Part shown: positions 12,701-25,127 of the stretch, piece after piece
Layout of the letters: every line of letters starts with the position of its first letter
Position numbering within the stretch: the first letter of the stretch is position 1
Assembly: GCA_047495785.1 (NCBI GenBank)
Contig: JBLDXI010000003.1
Span: forward strand, 3,782,001-3,846,000
Direction: 5' to 3'
Source of the DNA: Lepidodermella squamata
Lineage: Eukaryota > Gastrotricha
Length of the DNA stretch: 64,000 nucleotides
The notes under the pieces: generated by a model
Told to the model about the DNA's origin: nothing
Databases searched by the model: none
The model's input: the letters and a program-made list of their open reading frames with translations, nothing else
Made by a program: the position numbers and the translations under genes

Positions 12701-15449
12701 CACCCGCCGTCTGCACGCCGCCTCGACGGATACCATCACACCTGCACCCGAATTTCGCCTCATTCGCGTACAGTGGCAGTCAACAAGCCATCCCCGGTGA
12801 TTACTATCAAAACCATCCCGCGTACAGTTTCGACCACTACGCCGCTCAGTACCAGCGCGATTCGTTCAGCCACGCCTCGACCCCGGTTCAACCTCGACCC
12901 CCAGCTCAGCAAATCATGTCGGCCGCTCAAAGGTTCCGCCAACAGCATCACTATCTTCACAACTCACTGAACCCGCAAATGCTGCGCCACTCGTCGCTGC
13001 TAGCAGCTCCGGATGGCCAGTCACCTGTAGGACACAACTCACTACCTGTCAGCCCTCAGGCCTCGCCTACAGTTTCGAGACGAGGTGTCTTCTCAAACGG
13101 AGCCTACGCGTCCTATGATGCGTGGAATTCGTGCGATGCGAATAACAACTCGTACGATTGGGCTGATGTTCAAAGATCGTCCTGGCACGCCCAGCCAACG
13201 TACCTCAGCCCGCCCCCAGGGGCGTTCGGCTCGCCTGACTTCGCCTCAGTCGCCTCGTCATCTTTCGACGCCGGTGAACACGCTTATAACTTAACCACCC
13301 CGGCAAACACCCGTCGCCTCATGGAACTCCGCGGCCATCGAAGTGATGACTTCGACAACGGCACAGCTGTCGAACCGCCCCAGGGTGCCTACTGGTACCG
13401 GCAGGCTCGAAGTTGGGAAGAACAGGACGCTATTATCGATTTATCGACCAAGTGCCGTAAAGTCAGCATTCAGCCGGAAGAACAGCCTGAAAATAAGGAA
13501 CAAGGCGAGGCGGTTGTCGATCAATCGATAGTCGAAGGCGGCTCGCGATGCGCCGTTTCTGTCGATATCTGCCGCGAGTTGTGGAAGATCCGATCGACAT
13601 TGGCTGAGAAATCGGAGGACCTCGACGAGCCGATGGAGGTAGATAGTGATTTAACGACTTCTCAACCAGCTGAGGAGAAGCCGCAACAACTCTTACAGCT
13701 GCCTGCAGCGTCGGAGGAGGGGACTAAACGGCAGCAAGCGTTTCGCCGGCTCTATTCAGCTGCTAAATCGACAAATATCACGCCTGAAGCGGCGAGTCTT
13801 GATTCGATCGACAGCAATTCGTTGAGCGAACGCGGTTACGAATGCACGGCTACGTCGTTCGATTCAAACACTGATGTGAAGATGAATAAGGATAATGCTG
13901 AGACAGGTGATGCGGGGAAAGATCAGGCTGAACAGGCGAAGCGTGGCCAGTCACCTCGGTTTTGCCAGATGAAGAAAGCGACTGATAGTGGTTACAAATC
14001 AATGTCGGTCGAAAATGCTGCTGCTAGTCAACAGGTTGTCAAGGTAACGCCGGTTCTCGACGACATCATGTCAAACAGCGAGGCGAGTGAAAGCCAGGGC
14101 AATGGCGGCAAGTCGAGTAGCTGCGAGCGTCAGGAATCTCTTAATAATAAGGATTCATCGGCTGGTACAAATCGCCCGCAGACGTTGACTCTGCCGAATG
14201 GTGAGGGCTGTTTCGACCCTCTGCAACCGCCTGGCAGTCCGAAGAAATTGCTCAAGCGCCAGGAGTCTGTTGTAGCCGCGTCGCCTGAATTCACGTTCCC
14301 GTCTAATAATAAAACCAATAATAATAATACCGGTGATCAGGCGACGACGCCGGTGCCGAAAGCTCAAAATAGTAACCTGGCAAAACTTGGCGCGACGCAG
14401 AAGCAGGATTCTTTTGATGACCCTAACATGCCGTACTACATCACAAAGCCGGCGGTGTTTGTTAGATTGCTGCGGATGAAAACTGACAAGAGCCATACTC
14501 AATCGTCCTATCTTCAATCTCTGCTTAGCCGCGACTACAGCATCGACGAAAAAACCAACAAAATTTTCAACGATTTTGTAAAGTGAGTTTTTAAGGCGGA
14601 GTTTTACGACAAAAGAGCAAAAAGCGACAAAACAGAAAATTATAATTATTTTCTAATATCAACAAGAAAACTATTTTGGCGATGTTCTGAAGTTAAATGA
14701 ATAATTTGCTCTAATGTCGTTGCTCAATTGTCGCGTTTTAATAAATTCTGCTGTTTTGTCGTTTTTCTTCAAATTCTTCTCTCATTTTTCGTGACAGCGT
14801 GGGACCGCCAATTAATATATTTTTTCTGTTTAGATTTGACCCTAATTTGGAGCGCCGATTATCGCTGTCGCCGACTACGTCTCATCGACCTTACCGTCCT
14901 CATACGTTGCGCTTCCACCACTCGCAAGCCTCGCGTCACAACTGCGCGCCGTCAACGTGTCAAACAGCGTATTCTCATCACTTCTCAGCTGAAGACATGT
15001 CAAGCCTTGGCGTAACGAACAACGCGAATAACAAGCCAACGAAAGCTATCGACCCGGGTTTCACCGCCTCAAGTCTCCCGGCCGCCGAGCCGATGATGAC
15101 CATGTCCTGGGCGACCCAGGGCGCCATCGAGGAGGAGCCGTCTTCCGCTGCCTCGTCATGGTTCGCCGCGAACAGGCCGCATTCTTCTCAGCCAATTAAT
15201 CGGCGAAGGTCGAATGACGTCGCTGATTCTTCTGCCGCTTCAGGCCGACCCCCGCGGCCGTACATCCAGAGCCGATGCATCTCCCAGCCGATGCAGATGC
15301 CATCCCCTACGGCGATGAACGGAATAACGCCCCGCCAGCCGCCTACTCTGCACCACCAGCAATCGCAGCAATCGCCGCGATCTTCGGCGGCTTCGTCGAC
15401 CCGCAGCATACCTGTCATTTGTCTTCCGGACGGCGCCAAATACACGTGA
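9800..15449 (+). CDS. Large disordered single-pass membrane protein
   Basis: Five exons, 9800-10463, 11397-11781, 12037-12399, 12603-14582 and 14834-15449, join in phase (1, 2, 2, 2) to 1335 residues. The start ATGGATAAG has no better upstream ATG. Residues 18-40 form one strong transmembrane helix (LLLLVLLLLLCRYL) with no signal peptide, so the protein probably has a short outside N-terminus and a very long cytoplasmic tail. The tail is low-complexity: Ser/Pro/Gln-rich, a poly-Gln stretch near 12180, many phosphorylation-like RRxS/SP sites and Asn runs. A more ordered patch spans the exon 4-5 junction (VFVRLLRMKTD, then SLLSRDYSIDEKTNKIF). I do not recognise the family. AATAAA is at 15495. 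Confidence 0.82.
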
Positions 15450-15755
15450 CACAATGAGATATAATAATAACATGAAACACCCCTCCTTCGACACAATAAA
15501 ATATATAAGCAATGCCTTTTGAAGATGACAACTTTGTCTTTGAACTATTTATACAACTGATCTGTTTTTTTTCCTGATTTGTTTTGATTTTCTATTTCGA
15601 AATAAATCATGTTCTGCAAAAGTAAATTTCATCTTTTCGAAAAGTTTACTTCAAATGTATCGTCGTGTTTATCAAAAAAGAGAAATAGCGATTAGAGATA
15701 GAGCAAAAAACGGAGATCTAGATAAATATCTTCCTATATACATTATTCCCATCGA
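15450..15755. other. shared 3' region between convergent genes
   Basis: These 306 bases separate the stops of two convergent genes. The plus-strand gene has AATAAA at 15495-15500. I found no canonical AATAAA for the minus-strand gene here, so its signal must be a variant. Confidence 0.6.
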
Positions 15756-18700
15756 CTAGTAAGCGTACATGGAAGCCTCGGCTGGGGTGTAGCCAGACGC
15801 GGTTCGACCGCCCTTGTAGGCCGAGATAGGTTGCATGTCCATCATGCGTTTCCGCTGATAGAGCCTCCGCATCTGGATCAAAAGACCGACTAGAATTATA
15901 ACAATTATCGACAGAATAATTAGCCAGATTATGAGGCCCATAATTAGCGAGTTCGATAAAAGGCCGCCGCTTGTTGAGTCTGAAGCCGTCGGGGATGATG
16001 ATTGAGCAGCCGCGGATCCACCTGCGTTTTGTCGGGGCTGTTCGCCAGCTGCTCTGGGTTTCATTGAAGAGTCTGGAAAAATGATGCACAAATTCAGTAA
16101 TTTTCGCGAAAAATTCACGCGCAGGTTATAAGCAGAAACCTGTTAGGTCTTCGTCTTCGAAAGCTTCTAGCTCGTAAATATTCTCGTGAAGAGAATACGA
16201 CCCGCCAGAATAAGCGCGAGGCACGACTGTCCGCAAAACAAAATAAACAAATCAAACTGAAAATGCCGGTGAAATTCTAAAAAATTATCGAAATTTAAAA
16301 ATCGAATTTTGAAACAGCTCGGCATTTCCAGCTTGATTTTAAGCATGAAGCGTTTGAAGCATATCGCGCTGGCAGACAGTCATAACAGCAAATACCCGAA
16401 ACAGCAAACGCGACAAAACAGCATGTTTTTCAACTTGCGACATAACAGCAAAAACATCTTTTGCATCTATTACATCGTAAGTTGTTGCTGTTTTGTCGCA
16501 GTACCTATCGGGCAAGGTTTGAGGGCTAAAGCGCTTATTACCTTTGCCTCTTGCGTAAATTACAGACCCGGCACCAACTATGGTGCCGTAACTGTAACTT
16601 GATTGGGCAAAACCAAAAGAGCCAGTAGAAAGGGGATTTTGCGGCTGGGTCAAAGGCCCATTGAATGTAGTGTAACCACAGGGATCAATGCCGTAAATGC
16701 CGACTGTTACATCAAGAATAAATGTTGCCCAATAATAAAACAATTTTAACTTGAATTCCTTGGAAAAAAACTTACTCATCGGGAATCCAGTGAGAGGGTC
16801 AGATTGTTGCCCTTGTTGTCCTAAGCAGAGGTAGCTTCCGTAAGTATTGACACAGTAAGAAGTGCTGCCGCATGGGGTCACCTTGCACTCATCGACATCT
16901 GAAAAAATCAGGATTGTTATTGACCAAATCAAGAAAAAATCCCTCATATACCCATGCAGCTTTGAGCATCTGGTCCTAACTGGAAGCCGAGGCCGCACGA
17001 GCACCTGTAACTGCCGAACGTATTCGAGCAAGTTCCCTGGCAGCCGCCGTTGTTCGAAAGGCACTCGTTAGCGTCCTGGCAGGCCGTTCCATCGGTCGTC
17101 ACTTGAAAACCCGGCAGGCATTGGCATCGGTAACCAGTTAGCGTGTTCATGCAAGTCCCGTAGCGGCACAAATTTGGATTCAGCGAGCATTGATTGTAAA
17201 CTGTAAATCAACCAAATTTATCGGGAATATAATTGAAAAAATCTCAATTCTTACCATCGTTCGGACCCCCAGTGCCGGGGTCTCCTTTATCACCCTTGTC
17301 GCCAGGGCACTGACTAGGCATGCCAGGAGGTCCCGGCGGACCCGAGTTACCCTTATCACCTTTGTCACCCTTCATACCAGCCGAGCTAGTGTCACCCGGA
17401 TCGCCTTTTTGACCTTTCGTACCTGGAAACCCAGGTGGCCCGGGTGGCCCGGGAGGTCCGAAAGGACCCGGAGGACCCATGTCACCCTTTTGACCAGGCA
17501 GGTATGTTGGTTGACCAGAGCAAGGCGAAGGAGGAACGTAGGGTGGTGGAGTATAAGGTGGCGGAGTAGCCGGAGGCGGGGGAATATAAGGAGGCGGTGT
17601 TACTGGTTGCCCATATCTGTTCGGTCGCGGAGCAGCGCAATCAGGGTTCGAGTCTAGAATGAGAAAAATACGTTAATTAGTCGATAATTCCTCCGAAATA
17701 AACAAACTAGGTGGGCCGGAGGTGCAATCATCTTCGTCGATATTTCCGTCGCAGTCGTTGTCGATTCCATCGCCTGGTACCATAGGACAGGGTTGGCAGG
17801 GTCCGTTGATGGGCGCCAACCTCATTCGGACAGGGCACGCGTAACTTTCTCGGTCTGCATAGGCATAGATTACTGCTCCGATCGGCACATTAGGAGCCGA
17901 GTGTCTAACACTGTGGTAACCATCCTACACGAAAGTTCAAAATAATTTTGAAAATTTTATTTGAAAAAGATTCGAATTTTCGATTTTGAAATTTTTGAAA
18001 ATTCACATTTTTGAAAAAATATTTAATTTGAAATTTTTGAAATTTTTTGAAATTTTTAAAATAAATGTTTGAACTTCAATTAAGAGCAAACCAATTAAAT
18101 CTTGCTTAATTTTCAGTAAAAAATGTAGCAATCCAATCAATCTTAATCAAATTAAAGTTCATTTGAATTTAAAAAAAAATTAATCCAACTCACCGATAGG
18201 GAAATTTGAGCACCAACGTACTCCGAGTTGGAAATAGGTTGCCAGTAGACGTTGCCAACTGATCTTTCATCAATCATCAAACCAGCCGTATCGCGATTCC
18301 GCATAACCACTTGTAGCGAGTGTTTATAAGTCTCTCCCGGCGTCAACCCGGCATAGTCCCAACTCGAAAATGAGAACCCATTCGAGTACTGGTTAACAGG
18401 CATGACGTAGATCATCGATGGATCAGTCGGCTCGCTTGGACTCATTTGCGATTTGACGATTTGAACGACCATAATCGGCTGAGTCGCGACTATCCAGATG
18501 TAAGCGGTTGAGGGTACTGATCTCAGCATGAAATCACCCTGTCTAGCCAGGGTGAACGAGTCCGAAAAGCCACCACTTATCGTGACTTGGGTGTTATCAG
18601 CACTAGCCACGAATTTGTAGTAATCACCCACAGTTCGCTGCGTGGTCGGGACACTGGCGAAACGAGTACCCCACCTGGTAACATCCGGTAACTGTTCAAC

Positions 18701-21589
18701 TAAATGATCTCGATTTTCACCCTCCGTTGAAGTTCGAACATTACCGCTGAAGAACGAAACAGGGCGGTTGGACACAACAAATGTCCCTGTCATATCCCCC
18801 TTACTTTGAGCCAGAAAGGTTTCAAAGGCTTGAAGGTTGATTGTCGCGGTATCACCAGGTCCGAACGATCTCCCTAATTCAGGGATCGTTACAGTGTTAG
18901 ACCCCATAGCCCGGGAAAAGGTGATGGTAACTTGGGTAGCATCATAAGCCGCGGCGATACCGAATTGACAGAAAATTGTGGGTGGTGACCAACAAACGGC
19001 GTAATGTCTCATTCCAAGGGCTTGGACCGGGAGGGCGAGGAAGGCGTCATTCGAGTAGGTTTCTTGATTCTCGCCGTAGACAGCTATGTCAGCCGATGCT
19101 CGAATAAGTAGTCCTTTCTGCGAAATTCCAGTGGCGGTCATTTTCAAATTTCGAGAGATGTTCAGCTTTTGAACACCCCATGCTGGAATTGTCAGCGTCG
19201 CGGCGATTGAAGGGTTTGTCCATTTTGGGGACAAAATATCGACCCGAACAGGCGATGGCCCGATTGCTACAACCATCACCTCTAAATCCATGTATTTCGG
19301 TTGGTCGACGAAATTTTCCTGATTTTTCGGTAAAATTATGAAATATTCGTTAAATTTAATTGGGACATACCATGAACATAATAACGAATTCCGAGCCTTC
19401 TGAATCAGGTCGTCCTATAACGGCTCGGTAGTCTTCATCGATCCTTCCATCTCCGTCATCATCAATTCCGTTTTTGATCTCTTCGTCAATCCTGCCGTCG
19501 CAATCGTCATCTCGATTATTCCCACCGAGAAAGAATTGATTTGGGACACACCCGCCTTGCCGCACATGAGCAGCAGATCTCGGGACAATTTCCCCAACAA
19601 CTGATTTGGTTTCTTCCTCAAGAAAGGCTGGCAATTGCTCGTCATCACCATTGCCCCATTTCGCTAGGTAAGCAGCTCCTCGAGTTAGGCCCTGCTCGTA
19701 AATAATCGCAGTGAATTTCTTGTCCGAAACTAGGTCATAAGTATCTGGTTTCGTCAGCTTGAGTACAGAAACTTCCCGGCCTTCTTGCCGCGACAAAACA
19801 TGGAAAGAATTGCGCTGTTCCAACGCTCGAGTTTTGTTGATGTAAATCTCTGATGATCCAACAATAAAGATGCTCACGTCGGTTAGATCGACGAAACGGC
19901 GCCGCGACGGGTTGACGACCAGTGTTTGATACGTGCTGTTTTCAAGTGGTGGTAGAATAACCATTGAAGCGTCGCCGAATAGATTGACGTGAGACGCTGC
20001 GGCGTTCATGCCTCGAGGCCCGGTAGCGGAGGATGCTGATACGGCGCTGTGGAATCGCTTTTCCGGGTCTTCGAGGTCGCTTTCTTTCAATTCAATCGCG
20101 TCGTAGGAGCTCGGGAAAAATTGGGTGACTAGAACGCCGTTTGGCTTTGACGGCCGTAAAATTCCACTTATTTGGTTACTGCCGCTCAAAGGTAATTGCA
20201 TCATCTAATTTGGCAATTTCTCAAATGAATTAATCGAAAAAAACAGAATAACTTACCATTGATTCTCCGCGTTTGCGAAGTTCAGCAATCGTTTCGCCAT
20301 CAAGGGTGACCTAAAAAATATGAAAAATTTCAACTTAGATTTGAAATGGGTCCATGAACTTTGGATTCCAGCGCTATATTTAAAGATGAATTTTCTGGCT
20401 CTTTTTATGCTTCGGTCTGCAGGGCCATTATCGATTTCAAGTATCGATTTTAAAAATCAGTGATTTTTCCGATATCAGCAGTTTTCAAAGCCCGATTTGG
20501 AAATTATTCTACACATTTGATGGTAGCTAAAATGAAAAATCTCAGCCTTATAGGGTGCATCATTATCGATCAATAAGGGCAAAATCAAAATGGCGAAAAA
20601 TCAGCTATAACCTCAATTTTAGACCCATATGAAATTTTAAATTAAAAAAATTAATAATTTAAATTGTTTCAAAATTTGTAATATAAATTTACCTCAACAT
20701 CAGACTTTGCGGCTACTAATTTAAAATAGGTCGTCGATGTGACACCAGATGCCGCCATAAGTGCCGCAATTAGGTATGATTCACCCAGGTACGATACACC
20801 CGGTAATTGCTCGAAGGTGTGATCCGCACTATGCGTCCCGCCTATGGTCACCCTACCATTTCCGACAAAAACCGCGATTTTTTGGGTCGCTGTTATCCGA
20901 ACACCACTCAAATCGAACCCGGCTTGGTATAGGAATGTCTCGAAGTGGGTCAATAATAGCGAGATACTCTCGCCTCGTTTGACAAGTTTCCCGTCGAAAG
21001 GTATAACCAAAGGCAGACCGGCAGCGCTGTCCGGGAAGTGGATGGTCACCCGAGTTTCGCCGTTATCAGCCGCAACAATCGCGAATTGGGCGAATGATTC
21101 TGGGTTGGGTTTCAGGGTGACTACAACATAGTCGCGGTCGAGCTGGTCGACAGGCCATACCAGCGCGGTGCCAGCTGAATTCTGCGCCCGAGTCGCCGCG
21201 TAAACAGCCACGTTACTCGGCTCGCTGTAGACTACGGTCGAGACTAATAACGCATAATTCGACCGGCCGACTTGCTTCAATTCAAAGGCGTGAGGTACAT
21301 TCAAGGCGCCGTAGGTCGATACATTGCCAACAAAGCCGGTGAAATCGCGTAATGGAACGCGTGGGGCTGAAATCATGACTCGAATCGGCAATTTCGAAGT
21401 TGTAGTTACAACAATTTGCGGCTCATCTGCCGTGTCGATGTAAACGTGGTTGTCCAGAAATACGACGACGTAATTTCGGGTGATCATAGTAGCCCCTAGG
21501 GTGCGTAGTAAAATTACGAATATTGACAGCCAAAGTAGGTCAGCCATGATTCGTGTAGATGAATAAAAATTCAACGACAAGAAGACCAT
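15756..21589 (-). CDS. Mosaic receptor: IgGFc-binding modules, metal motifs, collagen, EGF, TM
   Basis: Eleven exons in transcript order: 20693-21589, 20257-20310, 19371-20204, 18194-19318, 17708-17924, 17255-17653, 16952-17200, 16776-16898, 16542-16703, 16140-16226 and 15756-16072. All phases agree and give 1487 residues. A second ATG at 21547 ([14 protein letters not shown]) gives a cleaner signal peptide and is the likelier start. In order the protein has an IgGFc-binding-like region, the acidic motif [11 protein letters not shown], a second IgGFc-binding-like region ([13 protein letters not shown], then YYKFVAS), another motif [14 protein letters not shown], a Pro-rich segment, a Gly-X-Y collagen stretch, EGF repeats (two in 16952-17200, one calcium-binding type in 16776-16898), a TM helix ([19 protein letters not shown]) and a short tail. 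It is probably a cell-surface adhesion or matrix receptor. The function is inference; the domains are visible. Confidence 0.88.
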
Positions 21590-23270
21590 GTTTCACTTTC
21601 ATCTGCACCGCGTGTTTATTTTTCGCATTTTTAGGGAAATAAATAAATAAATAAGTTAAAATACCTAAAAACAACAGACCAGGTTCAACTATTTTGAACG
21701 CTTTTATTTTTAAAATTTCGCGAGGGTTTATGAACTCGCCGTATGAATTATACCGCGTTATTATTGTTTGTCATAAGTAGGTGAACTCTGAAATGTCTCG
21801 AGTTATAAATATCGCGAGGGCCGGTGACGACGAGCCCTAATCGGCACCTGTGCGCGCGCGCTCATCTTCAACTTTTATTCGAATAACAGCGCGAACACTT
21901 GCTCAAGTCATAAAAGGACCCAGTTTGGCGCCATCTGCGCGCAAATCGACGCGCACGCACCTTTCGAACGCGCGCGCGGCAAAACAAAAGAACAAACGTA
22001 CCTACTGCTCATGAGGACGATAAATAAAATTATGAGTTGCGCAATATAAATCGTTAGAGCTCCCGCAGTATCAATAAGTCATACTAAAATTGTTGATTTT
22101 TATATCATACGTAAAAATACTGACAGGTAGGTGTCAACAAAAATGGAGGCGAATATCAGTCAGAAAGCGTGAACAATTTTATTTCGAAAAAATTTGAAAA
22201 TCGCCCGGGAAATCAGTGACTCCTGTGGTATTAATTCCTATTTCTGCAGCACTAATTTTTGTTATTAAATTATGCTGCAACTCTATCACTTTACTAATTT
22301 TCGCGACCTTGCTTATAAGCGTCATAAGTTGCACAACCATTTTCTATTTTGGCAAGTATTTTTTAGGAAGTATATCTAATCCTTTGAAATTGAATCTTCC
22401 GGGATAATATTCCATCGTTTATCCGCCATTTTACAGAAGATATTAAAAATTTACCGGATCGAGAAAACCCGGAAAACCCCGATGGTAACTGGTACGGTAA
22501 TTTTCGGTAATTTTCCGGTTTGACCACATTTATCCTGATTTTTTATCCTATTAACGAATGACATGCTTGATTACTATCCTTGCTTTTTGAATTTTTTCCA
22601 AACATTTTTCTTGCCATGACTTCACCACTCATTTAGAGTTCCTGATCCCTTTTCCCTGTATTTTCTTACTTATGGGACACGCTGTAATCTTGCGAGTAAC
22701 TTGCTCGCCAATTCAAGGCAGATACGGCGATAATGTTAACGCTGTAGAAAATTGAACAAAATTCAATTTCAGTTACTTCGTACATTGAAATCTGTGAGTA
22801 ATTTACCGAATTTTACCGAATCAGCGAATTTTTTGCTTGCTACAAGATGCAGTTCGATCACTGGAAATATTTTTTTTTGTAGCACTGAGAGCATGTTTTC
22901 CAAATCATCCGAGATCTTTTGCTCATTCCTGTGAATTGTTGGTTTTTATTTATTTTTTAATCTAATTTTGTTACTGACCATATTAACATTAGGCTCAACG
23001 CCTTTTTTGGCCTATACGTGCGAATTGTTCGTGTGCCTATCTAGGAATGAACCCTAACACAAACGTTTGGCAGCTATTTCCTTGCCAACGATCGATCCTT
23101 CACTAAAAAACAGCTTCAAAAGCAAATTTCACGTTGAAAAAAACAAACCACGCATCATCACAGCTTTTCAATAATTTATGAATCGCTGGCTCTCCAGACT
23201 CTCGCTCAGCCTGTTTAGTTTATTTTTTTGTAGGAATTCAGTGGAGACAGGCTTTTTTTGAATAAAACTC
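21590..23270. other. intergenic with a MITE fragment
   Basis: Upstream DNA of the divergent pair flanking it. The part at 21820-22000 is rich in CGCG words and may include promoter DNA of the minus-strand mosaic receptor. A partial copy of the mariner-type MITE lies at 22420-22693. No gene was seen. Confidence 0.55.
22420..22693 (+). repeat. partial second copy of the mariner-type MITE
   Basis: The segment aligns by eye with 1050-1293 in the same orientation. Shared words include 'aaaaccccgat', 'ggtaattttcgg', 'aatgacat' and the terminal 'tatgggaca.gctgta'. The left part of the element is missing or too diverged to see. Confidence 0.6.
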
Positions 23271-23751
23271 ATGGGCGGCAGTGATTCAAGCTCTTCAAAT
23301 CCTGTAGTTCTGGGCGTTGTTTGCCCTGTTATAGCCGCTATCCTCCTTATTGTTGTCGCAGTAATGGTCAAAGTCATTCTGTACACGTTCAGGTACTAAC
23401 ATGATCCCGTTCGAATTTCGGCAAATTTTCAATTTTAATTTCCTTTATAGGCGATCTAAACAGCCATCGTCTGCGAGCCAGAAAATTTTCCCGTCCAGCA
23501 ACGATGACGACATGTCCAGCACATCCGAGTCGAATCTGAGGCGTGAACAGGCGGCTGTCGGTGATTACAGCCGTCGGTCGTCCGTAATCGACATGAAAAT
23601 GATCAACGGCCATGGGTATCGGCCGTCGCTCACCCCTGATATGCCAGCTATGCCTCTTCAGGCGAAACCGAATCCGCCTATGATGATGAACCCTAGCTAC
23701 AATAACCGACAGACCCCGGCGCCTAAAAATTATTTCGGCAATTTTTACTAA
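23271..23751 (+). CDS. Small single-pass membrane protein, 140 aa
   Basis: Exons 23271-23392 and 23451-23751 join at AG|gtacta...tttatag|GCG (phase 2). The start ATGGGCGGC is fixed by an in-frame TGA just upstream. A short outside Ser-rich N-terminus is followed by one TM helix (VVCPVIAAILLIVVAVMV) at about residues 15-36 and a cytoplasmic tail rich in Ser, Met and Pro. There is no cleavable signal peptide, so a type III topology is expected. It converges with the next small membrane gene, with 116 bases between stops. No family was recognised. Confidence 0.7.
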
Positions 23752-23867
23752 AAAAAAAAGGCTACCGTCCTCAAAAACAAACCTTATTCTACTCACGAAT
23801 CCTAGTGATTAATGGCGTCGAAATAAAATTATACAAAAAATCAACAATTCTTTTTATTTCGAAAAAA

Positions 23868-24380
23868 TCACGGTTTTTCATAAGCCGAAGGTTTGAGCTT
23901 TGAATAGGAAGAATGGCTGTGCATACAAAAAGCGCATAATGAGACGATAGCAACAAAGCTGATGCCGATAATAAAGAAAAAAGCCATGTAAAACATATCG
24001 ACAAAGGTGAACTGAGAATTTGCGGTTGTAGCAACAGCATCCGTTGACGACCGATTGAAAATTCCGACGTCTGGGAACACGAAAGGGTTTGAAATGTTCG
24101 AACTGGTCGTATGCTCTTCTTCTGAATCATAGTCTAAAGAAATATTTATTAAAAAATGTTGAATAAATGTTAAATTCTTACATTGAGCGGACATGATGGA
24201 TTGAGTTGACGAAGGTGTTGTAGTAATCGAACTTTTCGAGATGATTTCAACACGGCGAGCATCGTACTTGAAATTGCGGCTCTCCATAACGCGATGCCGA
24301 TTTCGAACAAAACCAGTGGTAGAACCAGTTAGGATCATCACCGCTCCTAAAATGCTTATAGCGAGTAATTTAACATGCAT
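23868..24380 (-). CDS. Small type I membrane protein, 154 aa
   Basis: Exons 24182-24380 and 23868-24133 join in phase 1 (CAAT|gtaaga to tttag|ACTAT). The N-terminus MHVKLLAISILGAVMILTG is a signal peptide. The ectodomain is Ser/Thr-rich with N-glycosylation sequons (NISN, NRSS). One TM helix (FYMAFFFIIGISFVAIVSL) precedes a 20-residue tail ending YEKP. The layout resembles small channel accessory or tetherin-like subunits, but the sequence is not recognised. Confidence 0.7.
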   Translation of the reverse strand: MHVKLLAISILGAVMILTGSTTGFVRNRHRVMESRNFKYDARRVEIISKSSITTTPSSTQSIMSAQCKNLTFIQHFLINISLDYDSEEEHTTSSNISNPFVFPDVGIFNRSSTDAVATTANSQFTFVDMFYMAFFFIIGISFVAIVSLCAFCMHSHSSYSKLKPSAYEKP

Positions 24381-25127
24381 TGTTGATAACAGGTAAATAT
24401 CGATTGATGATGAATTTTTGAGAAATTTTCAGCATCGTTTGCTTATAGTACTATAAAACTTTTGATTAAGGCTGTGTTTTATATTGTTTTATTCCGGGTT
24501 GCGCGATACAGTGCCGAGGTGTGAGCTGGGCTGGCGTCGTGTGACGAACGCGATAGTGATCTCGGCTTATTGTTTACACTCGATAAGGAACAATAGTGAG
24601 AGTGGGAGCGTCTCGCATATGCGCAATCTTAACGACGCAATACCTGGCGCTGAAATAACACACAGAAATAAGTAGGTTTTCTTGAGAGCAAAATTCAGCA
24701 CTTGAAACTGTTTACACAGGAACCCTCATCCTATGAAGAGGTGATAAATAATTAAGCTGGGCGACTTTTGAACATTGTCCTCTTTTTTGTAGGTCAGACG
24801 GACGAGAGAGCAAAAATTATTGACTGCCGCGAAGCTATTATCATCATAAATTTGAACACGACACTTGCCTAGAATTGAAAATTCAGCTCCAAATCAGACA
24901 AACCTCCGGAGTCAATGCGGAAGCTTTCAGCGTCGATGTATATTTCCTGAAAAAATGACCTATTTAGAGGTTTATTACACTTTGATCTATCACTGATGAT
25001 GGAAATGCGAGATTTTCAAACAAATCTAGTTCATGCATGATCGACGCCTCTTGATTCGCATTATGCTTAGGAATAAACAACGTGTAAGCGTTTCAATCAG
25101 CTCAAAATCCCACTTGAAAAATTATCC
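24381..25127. other. intergenic between divergent genes
   Basis: Probable shared upstream region of the small type I membrane gene (-) and the GABA-B-like gene (+). There is no clear TATA box, RNA gene or repeat. Confidence 0.5.
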
